Shown here: in pieces, positions 1 to 8,309 of the stretch
Layout of the letters: each line of letters opens with the position of its first letter
Numbering within the stretch: the first letter of the stretch is position 1
Assembly: GCF_002000085.1 (NCBI RefSeq)
Contig: NZ_MUZU01000002.1
Coordinates: 434,001 to 498,000, forward strand
Direction of reading: 5' to 3'
DNA: 64,000 nucleotides
DNA from: Pseudocolwellia agarivorans
GTDB lineage: Bacteria; Pseudomonadota; Gammaproteobacteria; Enterobacterales; Alteromonadaceae
Position numbers and translations under genes: made by a program
Notes under the pieces: model-generated
What the model was told of the DNA's origin: nothing
The model's input: the letters and a program-made list of their open reading frames with translations, nothing else
Databases searched by the model: none

Positions 1-413
1 AAAAACCTTCTGAAAATGAGAATGGCAAAGTACATCATCGTTCCTTATTGTATGTAATAGCCAAAAATTTAGCGCTAGATCATAATAAAAAATCAGAGGT
101 TCGTTTAGCCGATGGTGTTGAACATGAAGATCAATATAAAACAGAAGAAAGCAATACACCGTTTGACTATGCAGTAACCCATGAAAGTTTTGGCCATTTT
201 TGTAAAGTTATTCGAGAAATGCCCAAACAATGCCAAAAAGTATTTGTGTTAAAAAAAGTGTATGGCTTTACTCAAGTAGAAATATCTCAAGAGTTAAACA
301 TTAGTATTAAAGCAGTAGATAATCATGTTGTTAGTGGCATGAAACGACTTAAAAAACATATGGACAGAGCAAACAATGGTCTTTCAAAATCGAACAGGAA
401 GGTAGGAGGATAA
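1..413 (+). CDS. ECF sigma factor, FecI-like (5' truncated by window)
   Basis: This is the 3' part of a sigma-70 family extracytoplasmic-function sigma factor. The frame is open to the left edge, so the true start lies outside; the first in-frame TTG at 48 is not credible because coding sequence continues upstream of it. The visible protein begins in region 2, where 'LLYVIAKNLALDHNKK' matches the usual helix ending in N-L-A-x-D-H. It ends in region 4, where 'PKQCQKVFVLKKVYGFTQ' is followed by the helix-turn-helix 'EISQELNISIKAVDNHV' that binds the -35 element. The stop is one base before an anti-sigma (FecR) gene, with which it is surely co-transcribed. FecI-type sigmas usually drive a TonB-dependent receptor gene, but none follows here. 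Family call is secure; the regulated target is unknown. Confidence 0.9.
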   Translation, partial: KPSENENGKVHHRSLLYVIAKNLALDHNKKSEVRLADGVEHEDQYKTEESNTPFDYAVTHESFGHFCKVIREMPKQCQKVFVLKKVYGFTQVEISQELNISIKAVDNHVVSGMKRLKKHMDRANNGLSKSNRKVGG

Positions 414-414
414 T

Positions 415-1524
415 ATGAAAAATAATATTAGCCGCTTATCCGACCATACAGCAAGCAGCGATGATCAAATTTTAGATCAGGCATTACATTGGCTTGCAGA
501 GCTTGACCGTGGTTTATCACAACAGCGAGAAAACGATTTAAAAGACTGGTTAGCACAATCAAATAAACACAAAGATACCTTTTTAGAAATGGTCGCTATG
601 TGGGATAACTTAGATGTTCTCTCGCAACTGTCTACTATATTTCCTTATAAGAAAACACAAACTAAATGGTATCAGTCAGCTAATATGTATCGTGTTGCAG
701 CCTCAATATTCCTTTGTACTTTATTGGGAATTTATTATGTTGTTCCCTATAGCAATAACATAAACAACACGAATATTGCTGCAACAAACAATGAAAACAT
801 TGTTACGTACCGCACACAAATAGGTGAAAAATCAACCGTAAGATTGTCTGATGGATCTGTTATTACCTTAAACACCAACAGTGAAGTTACTGTTAATTAT
901 TCAGATACTCTACGTAATTTAATGCTCAATTACGGTGAAGTACACGTAGATGTTGCCCATAACAAACAACGTAAATTTTTAGTACATGCTGGTGGTAAAG
1001 TGATTGAAGCTGTTGGTACAGCCTTTAATGTTCAGCACTTTAATAATATAGATATTGAACTCATGGTAACTGAAGGTACTGTTATTGTATCCGAACTTGC
1101 TAATAGCGCAGCTTCAGACAAAAACATTCTCGACGAATTTACCAATTTGTTATCTAAGCCTGAAGAAAAACTTATTGCAGTAACCGCCGGTGAACAGGTT
1201 AATTTAACCGTTAACCAAAAAGTAAAAGAGTCAACCGTACACGTTGAGCAAGCACCTACCGAAATAGCATCACGATTGTCTTGGATGGATGGTAATTTAG
1301 TCTTTAAAGGTGAATCATTACAACAAGCAGTTGACGAAATAAGTCGTTACTCACAATGGAAATTAGAGCTGCAAGGCGACGATGTTAAAAAAGTTAAAAT
1401 TATAGGTCGTTTTCAAACGGGTGACATAGAACCGCTACTCTCTATATTGAATAAAAACTTCAATATCAATGCAAAACATGTCGCTAACAACAAAATAATT
1501 TTAAGTTTAAACAAAACAAGTTAA
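415..1524 (+). CDS. FecR-family anti-sigma factor / signal transducer
   Basis: Inner-membrane FecR-type regulator of 369 residues that would hold or activate the sigma factor encoded immediately upstream. An N-terminal cytoplasmic DUF4880-like segment (about 18-65, with 'ALHWLAELDRG' and 'DWLAQS') is followed by one membrane helix (about 92-112) and a periplasmic FecR domain (about 130-235, 'RTQIGEKSTVRLSDGSVI', 'VEAVGTAFNVQ'). A C-terminal DUF4974-like segment with 'LSWMDGNLVFKGESL' contacts signalling domains of TonB receptors in known systems. The start is fixed by a GGAGGA ribosome site at 405-410 that overlaps the end of the sigma gene. A terminator 45 bp after the stop closes the operon, so no receptor is co-transcribed downstream. 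Confidence 0.92.
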   Translation: MKNNISRLSDHTASSDDQILDQALHWLAELDRGLSQQRENDLKDWLAQSNKHKDTFLEMVAMWDNLDVLSQLSTIFPYKKTQTKWYQSANMYRVAASIFLCTLLGIYYVVPYSNNINNTNIAATNNENIVTYRTQIGEKSTVRLSDGSVITLNTNSEVTVNYSDTLRNLMLNYGEVHVDVAHNKQRKFLVHAGGKVIEAVGTAFNVQHFNNIDIELMVTEGTVIVSELANSAASDKNILDEFTNLLSKPEEKLIAVTAGEQVNLTVNQKVKESTVHVEQAPTEIASRLSWMDGNLVFKGESLQQAVDEISRYSQWKLELQGDDVKKVKIIGRFQTGDIEPLLSILNKNFNINAKHVANNKIILSLNKTS

Positions 1525-1568
1525 TTAATATGCGCTTTACGGGTAATAACTGGAAGGTTTTACCTTTT

Positions 1569-1602
1569 GCATCTAAGTTCAAACGGGCTTAGGTGCTTTT
1601 TT
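1569..1602 (+). terminator. Rho-independent terminator after the fecR-like gene
   Basis: A 9-bp stem (1569-1577 pairs with 1588-1596, one G-T pair) with a 10-nt loop is followed by six T residues. It lies 45 bp after the FecR stop and ends the sigma/anti-sigma operon. Confidence 0.8.
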
Positions 1603-1902
1603 ATTTTCCAACAAAAAGTCTTCAAAGTAATGTTCAAAACTCTGAAGACGTCATGTTAAATAACCTCAGCTCGGGATAAGCAAAGTTACTCAACAAGCTA
1701 TTTTTATGCCTAACTTCGTTGAATTTATTACTAATAGCCAGCTATTAGATAGAAAAATTCGCCTTGTTATACACAAAAATATCAATGTTGAGAGACTAAT
1801 ATAACTTAGGAAAACAACGATACAGATTAAGGTTTTGATAAATAAGATTTTTAATTCATTATCTAACATTCATTAACCCGAGTTGAGATTAAATAGTATT
1901 CC
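1603..1902. other. Non-coding gap between convergent genes, with one small palindrome
   Basis: No plausible gene was seen. It contains a perfect 8-bp inverted repeat with a 2-nt spacer (1731-1738 and 1741-1748), enclosed by gaattt at 1721-1726 and aaattc at 1755-1760, so one longer imperfect hairpin can form. It may serve as terminator for the minus-strand operon that ends at 1903. Confidence 0.4.
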
Positions 1903-2763
1903 CTACTCAGCTATTTCTGCTACTTTTGATATTTCAGCTTGTCTTATTTCTTCTAATTTTGCATATAAGTGCTCGGTAAAAAAGCCATGCATTAAAAAGC
2001 GTTGTCCTAAGTTCCAAGGGCCCACTAAATACTGTGGGTACTTGTTATATGCCAATTCAGTTAAGGTATTGTCCCCAATGATACGACCAATTCTTATGGC
2101 GATTGATTGATCTAAATTAAAGCCATTTATTGCGTCTCTGTATTCGTCTTTTTTCAGTAACAAACAAAATAAACACATGAATAAAGCATGGGAGGTTTCA
2201 AAATCTAAAATTTGAGTCGTCTTTTTCTCAACTAATAATTCATCCATATGAATAGGTTGCCAACTCTGCCATTGGTAAGGCGTATTAGTATTAAGATTAC
2301 TGACTTTATTGCTATTACCTAGTTTTATAAAGCAATCAAATAACTCTTGGTCATGATCAACAAATGTACTGTGCAACATGTCGTTAATTGTTTTTGGATA
2401 AAGATTAACTCTATGTTCATGCCCTGTATTTTCTGACAAAAAATTCAAAATATTAGATTCTGTCGCGTAGTGCCTTAAAATAAGTAGGTTGGCTTCTGGT
2501 GAGACAAAGTATTTACAAAACCAGCAAATTGTTTTTTGTAATGCTTTATGCGCACTAAATTGAGGTAAAGGTAATCGCTTAACAAACCAAACAATATGCA
2601 ACAAAATAGCAAAGGTAAATTGTAAAATAGGTCTTAGCACCCAGCGGAATTTATTATCTAAATCTTGTAACCATAAATTAGCCGCTTCACTTTGTATCGG
2701 TAAAGAATCGTCTGTACTTATGGCTTGTAAATAAGCGCTACGAGGTTTATTCATGGTTATCAA
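1903..2763 (-). CDS. Unknown membrane-anchored protein of the KAS III/diiron cassette
   Basis: I do not recognise a named domain in this 286-residue protein. It has one clear hydrophobic helix at about 44-62 ('ILQFTFAILLHIVWFV') and then a mostly soluble, helix-rich part containing several His, Glu and Asp (for example 'LLILRHYATE' and 'STFVDHDQELFD'), which could bind metal. It is the last gene of a four-gene minus-strand set. Its start overlaps the diiron gene's end by 17 bp, or by 8 bp if the second Met at 2754 is used. That coupling implies a role in the same pathway, perhaps placing a soluble enzyme at the membrane. Its function is not known to me. Confidence 0.7.
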   Translation of the reverse strand: MITMNKPRSAYLQAISTDDSLPIQSEAANLWLQDLDNKFRWVLRPILQFTFAILLHIVWFVKRLPLPQFSAHKALQKTICWFCKYFVSPEANLLILRHYATESNILNFLSENTGHEHRVNLYPKTINDMLHSTFVDHDQELFDCFIKLGNSNKVSNLNTNTPYQWQSWQPIHMDELLVEKKTTQILDFETSHALFMCLFCLLLKKDEYRDAINGFNLDQSIAIRIGRIIGDNTLTELAYNKYPQYLVGPWNLGQRFLMHGFFTEHLYAKLEEIRQAEISKVAEIAE

Positions 2764-3436
2764 CTTCTTCTAATTGTAGCTGGTATAACTTAGCTACCAC
2801 TTTAGCCGTACGAATAATGCCATCAATATTTTTTTGCGAAGTGGCTACACGATCAATCAAATTATAAAGCTCTTGTAGATGGTTCTCGTCATTTTCACCA
2901 TGGTAATCCATAAAAGAGGTGGCATTGTTTTCAAAGCTAAATTGCTCATTAATATATCGAGACCATTTCGTGGCCATTTTGTTACCCAGCCCTTCAATAA
3001 TCCACATAGCGCCAATTAAATCAACAGGATTCGGCTGACTTGCTCGATACATTAAAAAACCATGTAAAGCTTCTGAACCTATATTTTTTTGTGTTGATTC
3101 AATCACACTTTGCTCACCGCCAGCAGCAACATAGTCTGCTTCTAATAATTGATAATCTCGGTGTTCTTCTTCTGCATGATGAATAACAGTTGAACGTATG
3201 TCTGAATAATCGCGGTCAAAACTTGAAGCACTCCTACTGATCCATCTTGAGCCTTCAATCACTTGTTGACGTAAATTGAGTAACAGTTTTTGGTAATCTT
3301 CAAGGCTTAATCGCCCTTGCTCTAATCGTTTTACAATAGCAACTTTAGACACAGCTAAATCAAAGTCTAACCAAACTTTTAATAACGCTTGTAAGCAGTT
3401 TTGTCCTAAAGGGGTTAATACAACTTGTTCCATCAA
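2747..3436 (-). CDS. Haem-oxygenase-like diiron oxidase/oxygenase (HDO superfamily)
   Basis: All-helical protein of 229 residues resembling the TENA/haem-oxygenase-like fold used by non-haem diiron enzymes such as UndA. Candidate metal ligands occur in the expected order: Glu61 ('VIEGSRW'), the cluster 'HHAEEEH' at 86-92, Glu148 ('IIEGLGNK'), and 'YHGENDENH' at 178-186. Family members use O2 to decarboxylate, desaturate or N-oxygenate small substrates. Here it lies 3 bp after a KAS III-type ketosynthase, so a fatty-acyl or beta-keto product is the likely substrate (inference). It could instead act on a carrier-bound intermediate. Fold assignment is fairly sure; the reaction is not. Confidence 0.7.
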   Translation of the reverse strand: MMEQVVLTPLGQNCLQALLKVWLDFDLAVSKVAIVKRLEQGRLSLEDYQKLLLNLRQQVIEGSRWISRSASSFDRDYSDIRSTVIHHAEEEHRDYQLLEADYVAAGGEQSVIESTQKNIGSEALHGFLMYRASQPNPVDLIGAMWIIEGLGNKMATKWSRYINEQFSFENNATSFMDYHGENDENHLQELYNLIDRVATSQKNIDGIIRTAKVVAKLYQLQLEEVDNHE

Positions 3437-3439
3437 AAA

Positions 3440-4549
3440 TTACTCCGCTACAGTTAAGTGCATATATGCACAATTAAATCGCCCACTTTCAGGCACCATA
3501 CAAAAAATCGTTTCACCAACCTTTAAATCATGTGTGTTAATAAATTCATCAAGCATAATAAAAATTGACGCACAGCCAGTGTTACCTCTTTCATATAAAT
3601 TGGTGTACCACTTTTCTTCCTCAATGCTAGCCCCTGCGGTTTCCAACATATCAAAAATTTTACTTTTAAAATATTTAGACGAAAAATGACATAACACGTG
3701 ATCTATTTTGTTCACTTCAACATCACCTTGCGCAATTAGTTTCAAAAAACCATGCACGCCAACCGACACTATATTGTCTAATAACCTAACATCTTGTCGG
3801 AGCATTAACGCCCCTGCTTTTTCTGCATCAGCATAAGTATCGTAGTCTTGCCAGGTTTTGTGTTCTTCATTTTTAGCCGTACCCACTGACATACAAACCG
3901 GATAAACATTGGCATGAGAAAAACTTTTGATCCAATCTATTCTTAGGCTTTTTCCTGTAGGTCTAGGCTGATTTTCTAAAAGTAACGCGCCTGCCCCATC
4001 AGACAACATCCAACGTAAAAACTCAGCATTAAAATCTACTTCGTTACCTTCAACTTGCTCATAACGTTTATTCTTAAAAAGTCTTGAAGTGAGTTCGCTA
4101 GCAACCACTAAAGCATTTTCGCTACATTCTGATTTTATACCAGTGAAGGCAGCTTTTAACGCCATCATGCTGCTAGAACAAATTCCATGGCTGGTATGTA
4201 GTTCAACTTCTGAAAGGTTTAACGAGGCCTGCACCATACTCCCAAAGCCAGGTAATACCATATCACCTTGGCTAGTGGCACAACTTAGCATTTGTATTTT
4301 TGTAGGTGAAAGGTAACTATTTTCAATACAAGCTACGCCTGCATTTGCCGCCATTTCACTGTTAGAGATTTGTGTTTGTTGCTGCTTATTAATGGCGTAA
4401 TGTCGTTGCACTATGCCATTCGAATTAAGTATTTTATTTTTTAGTCGGCTTTTTTTACCGTTAATTAAACCTAAAACATCTTCAATTTCATCGTTGCTAA
4501 TAGGGTCGCCCGGTAGATAATGCCCTGTACTATTAATATAAACGTCCAC
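3440..4549 (-). CDS. KAS III-type 3-oxoacyl synthase (FabH/OleA/DarB-like)
   Basis: Thiolase-fold condensing enzyme of 369 residues. The catalytic triad of KAS III is visible: Cys124 in 'HTSHGICSSSMMAL', His288 in 'VLCHFSSKYF' and Asn323 in 'ERGNTGCASIF'. The motif around His departs from the 'HQAN' of housekeeping FabH, which suggests a secondary-metabolic or OleA/DarB-like role condensing acyl chains rather than initiating fatty acid synthesis. The start is GTG directly after the upstream gene's TAA, with AAGGAT placed 8-13 bp before it. The neighbours are a His-rich membrane protein upstream and a diiron protein downstream. No darA-type aromatase is present, so a dialkylresorcinol product is not indicated. 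Confidence 0.85.
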   Translation of the reverse strand: MDVYINSTGHYLPGDPISNDEIEDVLGLINGKKSRLKNKILNSNGIVQRHYAINKQQQTQISNSEMAANAGVACIENSYLSPTKIQMLSCATSQGDMVLPGFGSMVQASLNLSEVELHTSHGICSSSMMALKAAFTGIKSECSENALVVASELTSRLFKNKRYEQVEGNEVDFNAEFLRWMLSDGAGALLLENQPRPTGKSLRIDWIKSFSHANVYPVCMSVGTAKNEEHKTWQDYDTYADAEKAGALMLRQDVRLLDNIVSVGVHGFLKLIAQGDVEVNKIDHVLCHFSSKYFKSKIFDMLETAGASIEEEKWYTNLYERGNTGCASIFIMLDEFINTHDLKVGETIFCMVPESGRFNCAYMHLTVAE

Positions 4550-5158
4550 TTAAGATCCTTTTTTAAAATATACGTTTAAACAACGCAGGTTTTCTTCAAT
4601 ATACGGAAATACACAAACCACACACATAAATATTAAATAAGTAGGTAAATATGATGAAGTGCCATGAGGATTTTCAAGCGGTATTAATGACATATTCCCC
4701 GCCCACTCTAACGTGATTAGCGACTGAAATTCATCCCAATTAATCACTAATATCGACGTTAACATGTAAAGAGGTAAAGAACCTAAGTAGGTATGTGCAT
4801 GCATTTCCCATATTGATATTTCACGCTTTGGAGCTGCATAACGAACATCCCAATGAGCGACAATTTCATGCGAAACCCAAGTTATAATACAAATAAGTAA
4901 AATAAGTACATTCACTTCAAACATCAAGCACATCAATATGGGAATACCCATTTGAATGCCCATTAAAGAATGCATTAACGATTCTTGAATACCCGAAGTG
5001 ACTTCAATTTTTGTTGCTCGATGACAGCACCAATCAGCAAAACCCGCAATTCCCCACAAGGGCAAAAAAACATACAACATCGCATTAATCAGTAATACCG
5101 AGGTGTCCATTTCAATCATTCCATTATTTTTGAAAAAAACAAATACTACTTGAATCAA
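4550..5158 (-). CDS. His-rich integral membrane protein, possible metal-dependent membrane enzyme
   Basis: A 202-residue protein with about five hydrophobic helices and a striking set of polar residues: 'DWCCHR' (42-47), His63 after 'GIQESLMH', 'HEIVAHWD' (97-104) and 'EMHAHTY' (118-124). Repeated H-E-x-x-x-H and H-x-H patterns beside membrane helices recall fatty acid hydroxylase or desaturase metal sites, although the spacing does not match those families exactly. I recall related proteins carrying unrelated automatic names (for example diguanylate cyclase), which this sequence does not support because there is no GGDEF. It is the first gene of the KAS III cassette. The start is uncertain; Met14 or Met17 would also leave a complete first helix. 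Confidence 0.6.
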   Translation of the reverse strand: MIQVVFVFFKNNGMIEMDTSVLLINAMLYVFLPLWGIAGFADWCCHRATKIEVTSGIQESLMHSLMGIQMGIPILMCLMFEVNVLILLICIITWVSHEIVAHWDVRYAAPKREISIWEMHAHTYLGSLPLYMLTSILVINWDEFQSLITLEWAGNMSLIPLENPHGTSSYLPTYLIFMCVVCVFPYIEENLRCLNVYFKKGS

Positions 5159-5261
5159 TAGAAAATATATAGGTGTTTGGCGAGTTATCTAGCTATTAGT
5201 GATTGAATTAAATTAAGTTTTGGCTATCAAGTTCAGAACATTATCAGAGATATTTATCCTA

Positions 5262-6179
5262 TTACCTTAACGCTTTATTTATCAATCCTTCAAAAGCTTC
5301 AACATCAGTTGTGCGGTCCACTACCTCATTACCTTTTAGCAAAATGAGTGTCGGTAAATGTTTAATTTTAAAGTTGAAAAAAGCATCCCCTTTGCGATCT
5401 ATATTGGCAGATATTTTAATATTGTATTTGTTTATATACTCTTGAAGATCTTTTGACTCAGTCCATAAGTCGCTTGTTAATAATTGCCAATTTATATGAG
5501 GGTATTTATCAGCAAGTTTGTTCACTAAATTTTGCCCTGCGATACACGCTTTAGACATTGCTGGGCGTGTTTTTTCTAAATACCAATCACACCAAGTAGC
5601 GGTAATGTAAAGTGCCGTGTATTTATCATTTTCAAAGTTAAGGGACTGTGCTTTACCGCTGGCGCTTTCTAACACGATTGCTGGTAGTTTATTTTCGTGT
5701 TGTTGGGCTAGTATATGAAGCTTTCGGTCTAACGCCTCATCGGCAACATTCCCTTTATGTACAACATCGCCCTCTTTATCAATTAACACATGATATGGCG
5801 TACCATTAAATTCAAGTTCTTGTGCTAAACGACCATTATCATCTTTGTAAATGGGTAAGGTTAAACCGTACTTTTCAATAACATTTTTAATATTTTCGTC
5901 TGTTTCATTTAAGTCTATATTTATCGCTAAAAACTGAATGCTATTGCTATAAGTATCAAAATTTTCTTGTAAATGCGGCATTTCTTTCATACAAGGCTGG
6001 CACCAACTCGCCCAAAATTTCAAATAAATAGGTTTCTTACCCATAAGTTTTTCAACAGAAGTGACTTGGTTATCAAGTGTTGTTAACGGTACTGTAAAAT
6101 CAGCCGCCTTAGTTTGATAACTACATAACAATAATAAGGTTATTACTGTGCTAATTAACCTAGATAACGTATTTTTCAT
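5262..6179 (-). CDS. Periplasmic TlpA/ResA-like thioredoxin with a second degenerate thioredoxin domain
   Basis: A 305-residue exported protein with an N-terminal signal peptide (cleavage probably after 'SYQTKA', about residue 25). Domain one (about 27-155) is a TlpA/ResA-type disulfide reductase with active site 'WASWCQPCMKE' (Cys60, Cys63) and a cis-Pro region 'FNGTPYHVLID'. Domain two (about 160-305) has the thioredoxin layout ('YITATWCDWYLEKTRPAM', 'IKHLPTLILLKG') but only one Cys at the N-terminal position, so it cannot act as a dithiol oxidoreductase; it may bind a partner or work with the later Cys in 'SKAC'. It lies 103 bp upstream of the KAS III cassette on the same strand and may share its transcript. 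Substrates are unknown. Confidence 0.82.
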   Translation of the reverse strand: MKNTLSRLISTVITLLLLCSYQTKAADFTVPLTTLDNQVTSVEKLMGKKPIYLKFWASWCQPCMKEMPHLQENFDTYSNSIQFLAINIDLNETDENIKNVIEKYGLTLPIYKDDNGRLAQELEFNGTPYHVLIDKEGDVVHKGNVADEALDRKLHILAQQHENKLPAIVLESASGKAQSLNFENDKYTALYITATWCDWYLEKTRPAMSKACIAGQNLVNKLADKYPHINWQLLTSDLWTESKDLQEYINKYNIKISANIDRKGDAFFNFKIKHLPTLILLKGNEVVDRTTDVEAFEGLINKALR

Positions 6180-6269
6180 CGTAAACTCGCCATATATAAA
6201 GTTGTTTTAATTATTCATTATTATGCTTATATTATTGGTACCTTATAAGAGCCACTATCGAGTTAATTA

Positions 6270-7757
6270 ATGGATCCACTCTTTGAATTAGATATCACGG
6301 TTTCTGATAGTAGAACACGAACCTTAGTTGAAATATTTAGCCAAGCAATAAAAGTAGCGATTCAAGAAAAAAGATTAGTTGATGGTTACAAAATGCCTTC
6401 ATCACGCGAGTTTTCACGTATAAAAAAAGTGTCTCGAAATACTATAATAGCGGTCTACGATGAGCTTTGCGTTACCGGTTATTTAGAAACAATTACAGGT
6501 AAAGGCACGTTTGTTAAAACTCAAAAACAAAGCCAAATAGTTATCAATAAGACACAACAAAAAAGTAGATTAGCAACCTACTGGAACAATTTAAACAACG
6601 ACGATATTTTGCCTAAGCAAACGATGAGAACATACGACTTTAGTGTTGGAATACCCAACACTGCGCAATTTCCGTTTGATGTATGGCGAAGAGTTGTTAA
6701 TAAAGCCACACGTTTACAATATTTAAATCATACTAAAGCAGCACCCCAGCAAGGCTTGGTTGATTTAAGGCAAGGCATTGTTAATCATCTTTCTTATTCA
6801 AGAGCTATTTCAAGTTCGTTCGAGCATGTATGTATTACATCTGGCGCGCAACAAGCGTTAGATCTTATTTGTAAATTGTTGATAACGCCTAAGCAAACTA
6901 AAGTAGCTATGGAAAGCCCTGGTTACCCTATGGCAAAACATTTATTTAAAATGCATAGGGCAAAAATAATTTATGTTGATGTAGACGAACAAGGGATGTG
7001 TATTGATCAAATACCAAATGATGTTGCATTAATTTACACTACTCCCTCGCATCAATTTCCAACAGGTGTCGCTATGTCGTTAGAACGACGACGTCAATTA
7101 TTGCACTTAGCCAACAAGCACAACATTTCGATTATTGAAGACGATTACGATAGCGAGTTTAGACTAAGTTCCACACCTATTGATGCATTAAAATCTTTAG
7201 ATACGTCTCAAAATGTATTTTACGTTGGTACATTTTCTAAATGTATGTTTCCAGATATTCGCTTAGGTTTTTGTGTGTTACCTCCTTGGGCGATAGAGGC
7301 ATTTTGTAATGCCAAACTGCTTACCGATTGGCATAATTCAGTATTACTACAAACAGCTTTATTTTTATTTATTAGTGAAGGCCATTTAATTAAACACATC
7401 AGAAAAATGCGTAAATGTTATCAAGAGCGTTATCAAGCCATTTGTCAGCAAATTAACTTACATTGTGCCGAGTATTTAACACCTACGAATGTGTTTTCTG
7501 GCGTGCATCTTTCCGTAAAAGTAGTAGAGCATATTAACGCTTTTACTTTAGCGAATACATTACAAGAACAAGGTATTACGGTAAGTTCAATTACCCATTT
7601 TGAAAACGATATAAATGCACAAAACAGCTTAGTATTAGGCTATGGAAATATAACGGTTGAAGAGATTAAAAGCGCTGTTCGCTTGATAGAAAAAACACTT
7701 AAAAGTATGAATAAAACAATAGGAATACTCGATTCAAATAAATCCCCTCATCAATGA
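6270..7757 (+). CDS. MocR/PdxR-family transcriptional regulator
   Basis: A 495-residue regulator joining a GntR-type winged helix (about 12-85, 'MPSSREFSRIKKVSRNTI', 'LETITGKGTFV') to a fold-type I aminotransferase-like domain (about 120-485). The PLP-binding lysine is Lys324 in 'GTFSKCMFPDIRLGF', and the cofactor Asp is in 'SIIEDDYDSEFR'. Members use PLP as an effector rather than to transaminate, often controlling PLP synthesis, GABA or taurine use. It is divergent from the thioredoxin gene; the 90-bp gap may hold the operator. No PLP or GABA gene is adjacent, so the target cannot be named. Confidence 0.92.
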   Translation: MDPLFELDITVSDSRTRTLVEIFSQAIKVAIQEKRLVDGYKMPSSREFSRIKKVSRNTIIAVYDELCVTGYLETITGKGTFVKTQKQSQIVINKTQQKSRLATYWNNLNNDDILPKQTMRTYDFSVGIPNTAQFPFDVWRRVVNKATRLQYLNHTKAAPQQGLVDLRQGIVNHLSYSRAISSSFEHVCITSGAQQALDLICKLLITPKQTKVAMESPGYPMAKHLFKMHRAKIIYVDVDEQGMCIDQIPNDVALIYTTPSHQFPTGVAMSLERRRQLLHLANKHNISIIEDDYDSEFRLSSTPIDALKSLDTSQNVFYVGTFSKCMFPDIRLGFCVLPPWAIEAFCNAKLLTDWHNSVLLQTALFLFISEGHLIKHIRKMRKCYQERYQAICQQINLHCAEYLTPTNVFSGVHLSVKVVEHINAFTLANTLQEQGITVSSITHFENDINAQNSLVLGYGNITVEEIKSAVRLIEKTLKSMNKTIGILDSNKSPHQ

Positions 7758-7800
7758 TACAATACGCTATTAATACCTATCAGCGACTTATAAATAACCT

Positions 7801-8190
7801 ATGAAAGATTGTAACCAATGCGGTAAATGTTGTATCAAATACGGTGGTGAAGATCTTTCAGTAACAAAAGAAGAAGTTGACCTTTGGGAAATGTTTGAAC
7901 CAAACATATTCAAATTTGTTAAAGATTACAAAACTTGGTTTGATCCTGAATCTGGCGTTAGGCTGAAACAATGCCCTTTTCTTGAAGTAGTACCTAAAGA
8001 AACACCTCTTACTGCCAATAAGTATACTTGTAGTATTTACTTCAACAGACCTGAAGATTGTCGTCTTTACCCTAGTCTTATTCCTGAAATGATAAGAGAC
8101 GAATGTGAAATGATTGAAGCCGTAGATATAGCAAATCCAAAACAAGCTCAAATAAAATTAGATGTATTGATGATAGATAGTCATTCATAA
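7801..8190 (+). CDS. YkgJ-family cysteine cluster protein
   Basis: Small (129 residues) cytosolic protein of the YkgJ family, thought to chelate zinc or an iron-sulfur centre. The pattern is characteristic: 'CNQCGKCCIKYGG' at 4-16, 'CPFLE' near 59, 'YTCSIYFNRPEDCRLYP' near 77-93. All eight Cys are present, so it looks intact. It follows the MocR gene by 43 bp on the same strand and ends at a strong hairpin. Biological role in the family is not established. Confidence 0.88.
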   Translation: MKDCNQCGKCCIKYGGEDLSVTKEEVDLWEMFEPNIFKFVKDYKTWFDPESGVRLKQCPFLEVVPKETPLTANKYTCSIYFNRPEDCRLYPSLIPEMIRDECEMIEAVDIANPKQAQIKLDVLMIDSHS

Positions 8191-8221
8191 AATGACGTAG
8201 GATTTAACGCTAATAAAAAGG

Positions 8222-8260
8222 AATAAACTTTGCTGGCAGGGGTTACCAGCAAAGTTTATT
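8222..8260. terminator. Strong bidirectional hairpin terminator
   Basis: A perfect 15-bp inverted repeat (8222-8236 and 8246-8260) with a 9-nt loop. It lies between the YkgJ gene and the convergent GH16 gene. AT-rich outer arms provide U-rich 3' ends in both directions. Confidence 0.8.
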
Positions 8261-8295
8261 TAGCGCATTAATGAGTCTATAAAATTAATGCGCTA
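8261..8295. repeat. Second perfect inverted repeat next to the terminator
   Basis: A perfect 12-bp inverted repeat (8261-8272 and 8284-8295) with an 11-nt spacer starts at the base after the previous hairpin. It ends 15 bp before the GH16 stop, and probably gives the GH16 gene its own terminator. Confidence 0.7.
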
Positions 8296-8309
8296 TTACA
8301 AAAAACTCT

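Noticed and set aside
1883-2110. Small plus-strand frame over the end of the cassette's last gene
   Set aside because: It overlaps a longer, coupled minus-strand gene and its Cys-rich product resembles no protein.
1903-5158. Dialkylresorcinol or flexirubin cluster
   Set aside because: The ketosynthase is DarB-like, but no darA-type aromatase and no carrier or ligase genes are present.
4550-5158. Diguanylate cyclase annotation for the 202-residue membrane protein
   Set aside because: No GGDEF motif or nucleotide-binding fold is visible; the protein is almost entirely membrane helices with His clusters.
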